DNA from: Pseudomonadota bacterium | GTDB taxonomy: Bacteria; Pseudomonadota; Alphaproteobacteria; Rhizobiales; Kaistiaceae | NCBI GenBank assembly: GCA_023391905.1 | Contig: JAEWAD010000188.1 | Coordinates: forward strand, 1 to 21,250 | Direction of reading: 5' to 3' | DNA length: 21,250 nucleotides | Part shown: positions 8,912 to 15,779 of the stretch, piece by piece | Numbering within the stretch: the stretch's first letter is position 1 | How the letters are laid out: each line of letters starts with the position of its first letter | Translations under genes and position numbers: made by a program | The notes under the pieces: generated by a model | Told to the model about the DNA's origin: nothing | Seen by the model: the letters and a program-made list of their open reading frames with translations, nothing else | Databases searched by the model: none

Positions 8912-9903
8912 CGCGCTGCCACCCGGGCCGGAGCGGCGATGGTCCGCGCGAGCGTGTCGGCGAAGGCGAGCACCGCGGCGGCGAGATGTTCGCGGTCTGC
9001 GTCGCTCTTCATCAGCGTCGGGGTGACATGGACCGGCAGGCCGATCTCGTCCCGCTCGCCGGCGTCGACCGTGTCGATGACGAGGCCGTCGAGCAGGCCG
9101 TCATAATGCTGCGCGATGGCGCGCGACGTCGCCGGCACACCGAGCTCGGCCATGATCTTCGCCGTCGGCCCCTTCACCGCTGCCCCGCCGATGATCGGCG
9201 ACACCGCGACGACCGGCGCCTTGGCCTGCTCCAGAAGCGTGCGGATACCCGGCGCCGCGAGGATCGGATCGATGCTGAGGAAGGGATTGGAGGGGCAGAT
9301 GACGATGGCGCGCAGGTCCGGATCGGAGAGCGCGGCGGCAACCGGCCCCGAAGGACGCGCGCTGGCGGCGCCCTCGAAGGCGATGCCGAAGACCTCCGGC
9401 GCGCAGCGGCGCTCGACGAAATAGCGCTGGAACGGCAGCTGGCCCTCGGAGGTGGCGAGCGTCGTGCGGATCGGATCGTCCGACATCGGCAGGAGCGTTG
9501 CCTCGATGCCGTGCGACCGCGCCGCCTTGGCCATGAAATCCGTCAGGGACTGGCCGGCGCGAAGCTGGTGCGTGCGCTCGACATGCAGGGCGAGGTCCCG
9601 GTCACCGAGCTGGAACCAGGCCTCGCCGCCGAGATGGCCGAGCGCCTGCATGAAGTTCCAGCTCTCGTCGGCGCGGCCCCAGCCGAGCTCCTTGTTGGCG
9701 ATGCCGCCAAGCGTATAGAGGACGGTGTCGAGATCCGGCGAGATGGCGAGGCCGAGATGCTCGAAATCGTCGCCCGTATTCACGACGAGCGTCAGGTCGG
9801 AACCGACCTGACGGGCAAGGCCCAGCGCCAGCTTGGCGCCGCCGACACCGCCGCAGAGCGCGACGACACGGCCGCTGCCCGATCCTGAAGACTGGCCACT
9901 CAT
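8908..9903 (-). CDS. cofD: 2-phospho-L-lactate transferase / FO phospho-carboxylate transferase (CofD/FbiA)
   Basis: A 331-residue enzyme that transfers the phospho-acid from its GDP-activated donor to FO, giving F420-0 or dehydro-F420-0. Visible motifs are VVALCGGVGGAKLALGLA (13-30), LVVNTGDDFEHLGLAISPDL (39-58), ICPSNPFLSIDPIL and VAVSPIIGG.AVKGPTAKIM, all conserved in CofD. Start ATG 9903 (MSGQSSG) overlaps the cofE stop; an in-frame open stretch continues upstream through cofE but is only a shadow. Its own stop overlaps the cofC start by ATGA. The product is cytosolic. Confidence 0.95.
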   Translation of the reverse strand: MSGQSSGSGSGRVVALCGGVGGAKLALGLARQVGSDLTLVVNTGDDFEHLGLAISPDLDTVLYTLGGIANKELGWGRADESWNFMQALGHLGGEAWFQLGDRDLALHVERTHQLRAGQSLTDFMAKAARSHGIEATLLPMSDDPIRTTLATSEGQLPFQRYFVERRCAPEVFGIAFEGAASARPSGPVAAALSDPDLRAIVICPSNPFLSIDPILAAPGIRTLLEQAKAPVVAVSPIIGGAAVKGPTAKIMAELGVPATSRAIAQHYDGLLDGLVIDTVDAGERDEIGLPVHVTPTLMKSDADREHLAAAVLAFADTLARTIAAPARVAAR

Positions 9904-10667
9904 CGGAACATATCCCTCTCGCGACTGCGGATCAGAGACTTGGCCGGCGTTTCCGGCGCCGGCGAACGGACGCCGCGGACGAGCACGGCGGGGATGCCTT
10001 CGTCGCCCTGCCCCATCAGCAGTGAGGCGGCGGAGGCCAGTTCGTCGGCCATGGCGATCTCGGTGACCTTCAGCTTGCGGCCGAACAGATCGGAGCCGCC
10101 GACGCGATCGACCAGCGATGAGACACCGGCCGCGCCGATCGCGACGCCGACGACGCCGTTGCGCCAGGGTCGGCCGAAGCTGTCGTTGATGACGACGCCG
10201 ACCTTCGCGCCGAAGGCCGTGTCGAGGCGCTGCTTCAAGAGCGCCGCCGAACCGTCGGGATCGCGCGGCAGGAGCAGCACGCGGCTGCCCCTGTCGTGGC
10301 TGATGTTCGACTCGTCGATGCCCGAATTGGCCATGACAAAGCCGAGGCGATGCGCCGTGACGATCACATGCGGACCGACCTTGACGATCTCGTCCGATTC
10401 CCGGAGCACCACCTCGACATGACGCGGGTCCTTGCCGACCTTTTCCGCCAGCGCCCGCGCCTCGTCCGAGGGCTCGACGCTGTCGAGATCGACATAGAGG
10501 CCGTCCGCCTTCGAGACGATCTTCTGGGCGACGACGAGGATGTCGCCGTCGACCAGCTCGAGGCCGTTGTCGCGGAGCACCCCGATCAGGATCTCCGCCA
10601 GATCGTCGCCCGGCTCGACGAGCGGAACGCCCGCGAGCGGATGAAGGGAAACGGACGCCGCGCACAT
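9900..10667 (-). CDS. cofE: Coenzyme F420-0:L-glutamate ligase (CofE)
   Basis: A 255-residue ligase that adds the gamma-linked glutamate tail to F420-0 using GTP. It shows VVAQKIVSKADG (45-56), GIDESN (116-121), NDSFGRPWRNGVVGVAIG (161-178) and EIAMADELASAASLLMGQ, the core CofE motifs. It is a single-domain protein. The C-terminal nitroreductase-like domain of mycobacterial FbiB, which reduces dehydro-F420-0, is absent and is not encoded elsewhere in the window. It starts 5 bp after the npdG stop and its stop overlaps the cofD start. Confidence 0.95.
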   Translation of the reverse strand: MCAASVSLHPLAGVPLVEPGDDLAEILIGVLRDNGLELVDGDILVVAQKIVSKADGLYVDLDSVEPSDEARALAEKVGKDPRHVEVVLRESDEIVKVGPHVIVTAHRLGFVMANSGIDESNISHDRGSRVLLLPRDPDGSAALLKQRLDTAFGAKVGVVINDSFGRPWRNGVVGVAIGAAGVSSLVDRVGGSDLFGRKLKVTEIAMADELASAASLLMGQGDEGIPAVLVRGVRSPAPETPAKSLIRSRERDMFR

Positions 10668-10672
10668 GGGGA

Positions 10673-11338
10673 TCAGGCCCGGACGGCGTCTTCGAGACCG
10701 GTGATGGCGATGCCGGCGCCCGGCACCTTGTAGGCCCGGTTGATGAAGATGAGCACCGAGGTCAGCGCCTCGGCCGCGGCGGAATTGGCGAGCACGCCGC
10801 CGCCGACACCGCGATTGGCGACCGCGCCGGCCAACTCGATCACGGCGTTGCGCGCTTCCTTGTCGTCACTGAACACCAGCACGTCGCAGTCGATCTTGCC
10901 GCCGGCATGCAGCTTGGTGGCGCCGACATTGTGGAAGGCGGAGACGACGCGGACGTTCTCGCCGAGGATCTTCTGCGCGATCTGGGCAGCCGAACCTTCG
11001 GCCGGCAGCTGCACGGTCGACACCTTGGGCGGCACCAGCGGCACGGCGGCGTCGACGACGATCTTGCCCTGCACGACATCGCGGATCTCGTTCAGCGTGG
11101 CGTCATGGCTGGCGAAGGGCACGGCGAGGATGACGATGTCGGCCTCGCGGGCGGCGCCGACATTGTCCTCGCCCTCGACGCCGGCGCCGAGTTCGGGCGC
11201 GAGCGCCACGGCCTTGTCGCGCGAGCGCGAACCGATCAGCACCCGATAGCCGGCGGTGGCCCAGCACTTGGCCAGCCCCGAACCGAGGTCGCCGGTTCCC
11301 CCGATGATGCCAATGACCGGCTTCGACGTATCGGACAT
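10673..11338 (-). CDS. npdG: NADPH-dependent F420 reductase (F420H2:NADP oxidoreductase, Fno)
   Basis: A 221-residue Rossmann-fold enzyme that interconverts NADPH and F420H2, here most likely supplying F420H2 for the LLM enzyme. The N-terminus carries IGIIGGTGDLGSGLA (9-23) and then LIGSRSRDKA (34-43), whose Ser37-Arg38 and Arg40 fit recognition of the NADP 2'-phosphate. VVSAFHNVGA and a C-terminal PGAGIAITGLE complete the family pattern. It heads the F420 operon, with a predicted promoter about 100 bp upstream and AGGGAT as ribosome site before ATG 11338. Having the reductase first in the biosynthetic operon implies that production and use of reduced F420 are switched together (inference). 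Confidence 0.93.
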   Translation of the reverse strand: MSDTSKPVIGIIGGTGDLGSGLAKCWATAGYRVLIGSRSRDKAVALAPELGAGVEGEDNVGAAREADIVILAVPFASHDATLNEIRDVVQGKIVVDAAVPLVPPKVSTVQLPAEGSAAQIAQKILGENVRVVSAFHNVGATKLHAGGKIDCDVLVFSDDKEARNAVIELAGAVANRGVGGGVLANSAAAEALTSVLIFINRAYKVPGAGIAITGLEDAVRA

Positions 11339-11440
11339 GTGATCCCTGCCTGAATTGCTCGTGTTGAGGCTGCCTGCAGAGGCTGACCGGCTCGCTCACG
11401 AGCCCCTCACCCACCCCCGTTTGGCTTTCACCATGAGAGA

Positions 11441-11469
11441 GTCATACTATCAATAGAAAGATAAGACAA
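11441..11469 (-). promoter_or_regulatory. Predicted promoter of the F420 operon with operator-like repeat (site B)
   Basis: Read on the minus strand, TTGTCT (11464-11469) and TATGAC (11441-11446) form -35 and -10 boxes with a 17-bp spacer. The plus strand reads TCATACTATCAATAGAA (11442-11458), a near-palindrome TACTAT-CA-ATAGAA with one mismatch. It matches site A (5723-5731) at 8 of 9 bases. The repeat covers the -10, so a bound protein would be expected to repress. About 96 nt of leader precede npdG. Confidence 0.5.
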
Positions 11470-11528
11470 TATCATTCGCGCGCGCCCGCAGCCGGGCAAA
11501 AGTGCCAGCCGAAGCCGAAAACGACGAA

Positions 11529-11553
11529 GCCGGCCGCGCTAGGCGCGGCCGGC
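11529..11553 (-). terminator. Intrinsic-type terminator after livF
   Basis: A perfect 11-bp GC stem (11529-11539 with 11543-11553) and a 3-nt loop lie 34 bp beyond the livF stop. On the minus strand it is followed by TTCGTCGTTTTCGG, a broken T-rich tail. It should end the liv transcript before the F420 operon. Confidence 0.7.
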
Positions 11554-11587
11554 GTCGGGATCAAGCAAAACGGCAAGCGGCCGCGCG

Positions 11588-12307
11588 TCAGGCGTGGGCG
11601 AGGCCCGCGCCGAGATAGGCCTCGCGAACATGCGGATCGTTGATCAGCTTCTCGCCCGGCCCCTCGAGCGCCATCGTGCCGGCCTCGAGCAGATAGGCGT
11701 AGTTGCACATGTCGAGCGCGGCATAGGCGTTCTGCTCCACCATCAGCACGGTGGTGCCGGATTCGCGGATGCCCTGGATGATGTCGAAGGTCTGCGCGAC
11801 GATGTTCGGCGCGAGGCCGAGCGACGGTTCGTCGAACATGATCAGCTTCGGCCTCGACATCATGGCACGGCCGATCGCGAGCATCTGTTGCTCGCCGCCC
11901 GAGAGCGTGCCCGCGACCTGCCGGCGCCGCTCCGCCAGACGCGGAAACAGGCTGAAGATGTGGTCGAGGTCGGAGGCGATGCCCTTGCTGTCGGAGCGCA
12001 GATAGCAGCCCATCTCGAGGTTTTCGAGCACGGTCATCTGGCTGAAGACGCGCCGCCCCTCGGGACAGTGGGCGATGCCAAGCGAGAGGATGCGCCCCGC
12101 CGACATGCCAGTGATGTCCTGGCCGTCGAAGGTGATCTTGCCGCTCGCCGCCGGCACGAGGCCGGAGATCGCGCGCAGGGTCGTGCTCTTGCCGGCGCCG
12201 TTCGCACCGACCAGCACCACCAGCTGCTTGGCCGGGACCTTCAGCGAGATGCCCTTGAGCGCGGTGACCTTGCCGTATCGGCAGACCAGGTTCGAGATCT
12301 CAAGCAT
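11588..12307 (-). CDS. livF: Branched-chain amino-acid-type ABC transporter ATP-binding protein LivF
   Basis: A 239-residue ATPase of the HAAT (hydrophobic amino acid) transporter family. Walker A GANGAGKST is at 34-42, signature LSGGEQQ at 135-141, and Walker B LIMFDEP with Asp159-Glu160. CPEGRRVFSQMTVLENLEMG is the typical LivF segment after the Q-loop. The ATG at 12307 lies 8 bp inside the end of livG. It is the last gene of the transporter operon, followed by a terminator. The LivF/LivG call is sure; the transported solute is not known and need not be leucine. Confidence 0.95.
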   Translation of the reverse strand: MLEISNLVCRYGKVTALKGISLKVPAKQLVVLVGANGAGKSTTLRAISGLVPAASGKITFDGQDITGMSAGRILSLGIAHCPEGRRVFSQMTVLENLEMGCYLRSDSKGIASDLDHIFSLFPRLAERRRQVAGTLSGGEQQMLAIGRAMMSRPKLIMFDEPSLGLAPNIVAQTFDIIQGIRESGTTVLMVEQNAYAALDMCNYAYLLEAGTMALEGPGEKLINDPHVREAYLGAGLAHA

Positions 12308-13097
12308 GCTTCACTCCCTGCCCCAGATAAGCCTGGATGACGTCCGGATCGTTCTGGATCTCCTTCGGCGTGCCGTTGGCGATGATGCGGCCGTAGTTCA
12401 GCACCACGATGCGATCGGAGATGCCCATCACCATCGGCATGTCGTGCTCGACGAGCAGGATCGTCTTGCCGTTGGCCCGCAGCTTGTTGAGCAGGGCGAC
12501 GAAGCGCCCCGTCTCGGAGGCATTCATGCCGGAGACCGGCTCGTCCAGGAGCAGCGCCGACGGATTGGCGGCAAGCGCCAGCGCCACGCCGAGCAGGCGC
12601 TGGTCGCCATAAGGCAGGCTGCCGCCGAGCTCGTCGGCCTGGTGCTCGATGCCGACGAGGCGCAGGATTTCCCAGGCCTCCTCGCGCAAGGCCTTCTCCT
12701 GCCTGCGCTCGCGCGGCAGGCCGAAGATCGTGCCGAAGAGGCTGGCGCTGGTGCGCCGATGCAGGCCGATCAGCACATTGTCGAAGACCGAGATCTTCTC
12801 GAACACGCTGGTGCGCTGGAAGGTGCGGACCAGGCCGAGCGAGGTGACCTCGTGCGGCTTCAGCCCATTCAGCGACTGCCCCTTGAAGGTCACCTGACCC
12901 TTTGTCGGCTTCAGGAAGCCGGTGATGACGTTGAACGCCGTGGTCTTGCCGGCGCCGTTCGGCCCGATGAGGCTGACCAGTTCGCCCTCGTTGACGACGA
13001 AGTTCATGTCGGAGATGGCGATCAGGCCGCCGAAATGCACCGCGACGTGCTCGATGGCGAGGATCGGCCGCGGCGCCCCCGTTGCAGCGACGGTCAT
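12300..13097 (-). CDS. livG: Branched-chain amino-acid-type ABC transporter ATP-binding protein LivG
   Basis: A 265-residue ATPase paired with LivF. Walker A GPNGAGKT is at 45-52; the signature is LPYGDQR, followed by LLLDEPVSGMN as Walker B. VRTFQRTSVFEKISVFDNVL and the C-terminal VVLNYGRIIANGTP are typical of LivG. The start ATG 13097 (MTVAATG) overlaps the livM stop as ATGA; an open frame extending further upstream is only livM read out of frame. The protein sits on the cytosolic face of the membrane and energises uptake. Confidence 0.95.
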   Translation of the reverse strand: MTVAATGAPRPILAIEHVAVHFGGLIAISDMNFVVNEGELVSLIGPNGAGKTTAFNVITGFLKPTKGQVTFKGQSLNGLKPHEVTSLGLVRTFQRTSVFEKISVFDNVLIGLHRRTSASLFGTIFGLPRERRQEKALREEAWEILRLVGIEHQADELGGSLPYGDQRLLGVALALAANPSALLLDEPVSGMNASETGRFVALLNKLRANGKTILLVEHDMPMVMGISDRIVVLNYGRIIANGTPKEIQNDPDVIQAYLGQGVKHA

Positions 13098-14140
13098 GAA
13101 CGCGCTCCCTTGCTCGATTCGAGGACGAGGCCGGCCGGCTTGCTGGTCGAGGCGCTGCCGCCCTTGCGGGTGAACCAGCGCTCGATCGCCGGAACGATGC
13201 CCTGCGGCAGGACGAAGACGATCAGGATCATCAGGAGGCCGTAGAGGATCCACTGCACCTCGGGACCGACATAGGAGCGCAGGACCACCGGCGCGATGCC
13301 GAAGATCAGGCCGCCGACCAAGGGTCCGGCGAGCGTGCCCTTGCCGCCGGTGATGACCATGATCACCATCGTGACGGTGTTGAGGAACATGAAGATCATC
13401 GGGTCGATGATCTGGATGTAGTGGGCATAGAGGCCGCCCGCGACACCGGCCATGGCACCCGACAGAACGGCAGCCAGAACCAGGTACTTGGTCACGCTGA
13501 TGCCGACCGAGACGGCGAGCGTCTCGTTCTCGCGCAGCGCGATCATCGCCCGGCCATAGGGCGAATTGACCAGCCGCTTGATCAGGATGTAGGCGAGCAC
13601 GATCGTCGCCAGCACGACATAGTAGTTCTGCGCCTTGCCCCAGAGGGTGGCATAGCCGGTCCACTCGAAGCCGAGCGTCAGCGGCGGGATGCCGGGCAGA
13701 GCCAGCGGGCCGTTGGTGAGCTCGACCCAGTTCAGCGAGACGAGACGCACCACTTCGGCGAACGAGATCGTGACGATCACGAAATAGGCGCCGCGGACGC
13801 GGAAGGCGAGCTTGCCGATCACATAGCCACAGAGGCCGGCCACGATCGTCCCGAACAGGACGCCGATCACCGCCGGCCAGGGCTCATGCGTGATCTGGAG
13901 ACCGAAGATCTCGACGCTGAAGCCAAGCGAGGTCAGCGCGCTGACATAGGCGCCGATGCCGAAGAAGGCGACATGGCCGAGGCTGAGCTGCCCGGTATAG
14001 CCGAGCAGCAGGTTGAGGCTCATGGCGGCGATCACGAAGATGCCGGTCACGACCAGGGTGTGCAGGAAATACTGGTCCTGCAGCCAAAGCGGCACCGAGG
14101 CAAAGAACGCAACGGCGATGTAGGGAAGCAGTCGTTTCAT
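13094..14140 (-). CDS. livM: Branched-chain amino-acid-type ABC transporter permease LivM
   Basis: A 348-residue inner-membrane permease. It begins MKRLLPYIAVAFFASVPLWL and is rich in hydrophobic segments (for example residues 24-42 and 89-115), with the LivM marks SLNLLLGYTGQLSLGHVAFF, RGAYFVIVTISFAEVVRL and GGKGTLAGPLVGG near the end. Start ATG 14140 overlaps the livH stop as ATGA, and its own stop overlaps livG. The open frame continues upstream through livH but that part is a shadow. It forms the membrane channel with LivH. Confidence 0.94.
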   Translation of the reverse strand: MKRLLPYIAVAFFASVPLWLQDQYFLHTLVVTGIFVIAAMSLNLLLGYTGQLSLGHVAFFGIGAYVSALTSLGFSVEIFGLQITHEPWPAVIGVLFGTIVAGLCGYVIGKLAFRVRGAYFVIVTISFAEVVRLVSLNWVELTNGPLALPGIPPLTLGFEWTGYATLWGKAQNYYVVLATIVLAYILIKRLVNSPYGRAMIALRENETLAVSVGISVTKYLVLAAVLSGAMAGVAGGLYAHYIQIIDPMIFMFLNTVTMVIMVITGGKGTLAGPLVGGLIFGIAPVVLRSYVGPEVQWILYGLLMILIVFVLPQGIVPAIERWFTRKGGSASTSKPAGLVLESSKGARS

Positions 14141-15009
14141 CCGATGCGCTCCGAACGTGCGAACAGGCCCGTGGGCTTGAAGAGAAGAACGATGATGATG
14201 ATCAGGAAGCCCATGGCGTCGCGGTAGCCCGACGAGATGTAGCCAGCACCGATCTCCTCCGCGACGGCGAGCATGAAGCCACCGATCGCCGCGCCCGTGA
14301 TGTTGCCGAGACCGCCGAGGATGACGATCGCGAAGGCCTTCAGCGAGGCGAGATCGCCCATCGTCGGCGTGACGACGAACACCGGTCCGAGCAGTGCGCC
14401 GGCCGCGGCGCCGAGGCCGGAACCGAGCGCGAAGGTGGTGGTGTAGATGGCGTTGACGTTGACGCCCATCAGCGCGGCGGTGCCGCCGTCCTGGAAGGTC
14501 GCCCGCATCGCCTTGCCGAGCTTGGTGCGGTTGATGAGGAAGTAGGTAGCGGCGATCAGCACGACGGAGACGACGAGCACCATCACGCGCAGCCAGGAGA
14601 TCGAGACCGGCCCGATGACGAGCGGCGCCTCCGGCAGCGGCGAGGGAATGGATTTGGCGATGCCGCCCCAGATCAGGTGCTCGGCATTCTGCATCACGAT
14701 CCAGGCGCCGATCATCAGCAGCATGGTCGTGTCGATGTCGGCGCCGCGCTTCGGCCTGAGCAGGGTGAATTCGATCACCGAGCCCATGGCCATGCCGGCC
14801 ACGATCGCGAAGGCGATCGCGACGAAGAAGTTCAACCCGAGCACGGTCGCGAAGAAATACATCATGTACGCGCCAAGCGCATACAACTCGCCATGCGTGA
14901 AATTGACGATCCGCATGATGCCGAAGATCAGGGTCAGCCCTATGCCCAGCAAGGCATAGGTGCCACCCATGATGAGCGCATTGACGAGATGCTGAAATAG
15001 CTGATCCAA
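14137..15009 (-). CDS. livH: Branched-chain amino-acid-type ABC transporter permease LivH
   Basis: A 290-residue polytopic permease. It shows LVNALIMGGTYALLGIGLTL at the N-terminus, IFGIMRIVNFTHGELYALGAY, and ATFQDGGTAALMGVNVN plus AFAIVILGGLGNITGAAIGG towards the C-terminus, all standard for LivH. The start is TTG at 15009, preceded by a GGTGAGGA site; no ATG gives a better N-terminus. It is the first gene of the operon. The periplasmic binding protein that such transporters need is not encoded next to it or anywhere in this window. Confidence 0.93.
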   Translation of the reverse strand: MDQLFQHLVNALIMGGTYALLGIGLTLIFGIMRIVNFTHGELYALGAYMMYFFATVLGLNFFVAIAFAIVAGMAMGSVIEFTLLRPKRGADIDTTMLLMIGAWIVMQNAEHLIWGGIAKSIPSPLPEAPLVIGPVSISWLRVMVLVVSVVLIAATYFLINRTKLGKAMRATFQDGGTAALMGVNVNAIYTTTFALGSGLGAAAGALLGPVFVVTPTMGDLASLKAFAIVILGGLGNITGAAIGGFMLAVAEEIGAGYISSGYRDAMGFLIIIIVLLFKPTGLFARSERIG

Positions 15010-15205
15010 GACTGGTCCTCACCCTAATGGCAATCAGATCATGGCTTCCGATGCGGGTCCGCCGGCGCCCTCGCCAGGAGGATCGACAAGACAACACAAC
15101 GGGTTCCCGGCCCGCGCATCGCGCACCGGGTTGAAATGACGATCTAGCCGCGCCGTCTCGGCGCCATCGCCCTACGTAAAGTCAGCCATTACCATCGCCC
15201 TCCAC

Positions 15206-15220
15206 TGCTGCCTGGCAGCA
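15206..15220. promoter_or_regulatory. 15-bp perfect palindrome upstream of livH
   Basis: TGCTGCC-T-GGCAGCA is perfectly symmetric around one central base, about 200 bp upstream of the livH start. It may be a protein-binding site for the liv operon. Only the symmetry supports it. Confidence 0.25.
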
Positions 15221-15332
15221 CACCTGGACGACGCCCTGAAGCCGTTCCCCAACGCTTCCCGGCGACATCTTGAGATTGGAAGGAAGCCCCACGCTCTCCC
15301 TGCGATCGGCAACTCTTCCTATCATCTCATTA

Positions 15333-15342
15333 TTAGTATGAC
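15333..15342 (+). promoter_or_regulatory. Third copy of the shared motif (site C)
   Basis: TTAGTATGAC on the plus strand is the exact reverse complement of GTCATACTAA. TCATACTAA is shared in full with site A (5723-5731), and GTCATACTA is shared in full with site B (11441-11449). The other half of the palindrome is poorly kept here (TCTCAT at 15325-15330). It lies about 325 bp upstream of livH and in the opposite orientation to sites A and B, so it could serve livH as a distant operator or be a leftover of the possible regulator remnant beside it. Confidence 0.35.
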
Positions 15343-15415
15343 ATTGAGGCTGGCCTCAGTCTAGCGGCCGTTTCGACAGCCGATGCTGCGCCGCCACGCT
15401 CGCCCATCGCTGCAA

Positions 15416-15600
15416 TCAGGCAACGAATAGGCCCGACGAAGGCTTGCCCCCGCCCCGCCCGCCTGCCAGCTCGACCACAACGGCCTCGATGACGCCCGGC
15501 CCCGAAACGCCGAGCTTTTTCAAGCCGCAAGCGCTCGTCCGCCTTTCCGAGGGAGCAGGCCCGACCGGCATGGAGAGCGCCCGCCGAAACAGATCTTCAG
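15416..15600 (-). pseudogene. Possible decayed GntR-family helix-turn-helix fragment
   Basis: On the minus strand one frame reads APSERRTSACGLKKLGVSGP, then VIEAVVVELAGGRGGGKPSS and GLFVA, then a stop at 15416. From LGVS to FVA it aligns without gaps over 32 residues with the GntR winged-helix pattern (LGVSRxxVREALxxLxxEGLVxxRxGxGxFVA), keeping LGVS, V, EA, the Pro, the Gly and FVA. SER lies upstream where GntR proteins have LPSERELA, but with about 4 extra residues in between. There is no continuing effector domain in any frame. I read it as an N-terminal remnant; chance resemblance in a GC-rich frame is possible. Confidence 0.3.
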
Positions 15601-15731
15601 CACCGATGCCACCCCGCGCCCCGACTGGGTCGCAACAAGGAATCGTTGCATCCGCACCTGACCAGATGAAACAAAATTGCATCGACAGGCGCAAGATCGC
15701 GGAATTAACTCGGCCCCAATAAGATATTCTC

Positions 15732-15749
15732 AATCTCGAGCTTGAGATT
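15732..15749 (+). promoter_or_regulatory. Operator-like palindrome just upstream of dpaL
   Basis: AATCTCGAGCTTGAGATT pairs at 8 of 9 positions about its centre and ends 30 bp before the dpaL start codon. TATTCT at 15725-15730 could be a -10, but no good -35 is seen. A local amino-acid-responsive regulator of Lrp or LysR type would be a reasonable guess for such a site. Confidence 0.35.
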
Positions 15750-15779
15750 TCATCATGCCTTCAGCTTCGGGAGTAACCC

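Larger units (their letters stand above)
15010..15779. other. About 770 bp without an intact gene
   Basis: This gap between the divergent livH and dpaL genes contains short open frames on both strands, none with a convincing start, codon pattern or complete domain. It holds a possible GntR remnant (15416-15600, minus), a 15-bp palindrome (15206-15220), the third copy of the shared motif (15333-15342) and a palindrome just before dpaL (15732-15749). The 9-mer CTTGAGATT occurs twice, at 15269-15277 and 15741-15749. Promoters for livH and dpaL must lie here but I cannot place them with confidence. Confidence 0.7.

Noticed and set aside
8908..10665. A 585-residue open frame suggesting a longer CofD or a fusion
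   Set aside because: CofD homology starts at ATG 9903; the upstream part is the cofE gene in another frame.
13094..15097. A single 667-residue open frame covering livM and the livH region
   Set aside because: The N-terminal half is livH read in the wrong frame; LivM homology begins at the ATG at 14140, which overlaps the livH stop as ATGA.
15333..15733. Small open frames on both strands in the livH-dpaL gap as intact genes
   Set aside because: No complete domain, no good start with ribosome site, and the frames overlap each other on opposite strands. Only the GntR-like stretch was kept, as a low-confidence remnant.
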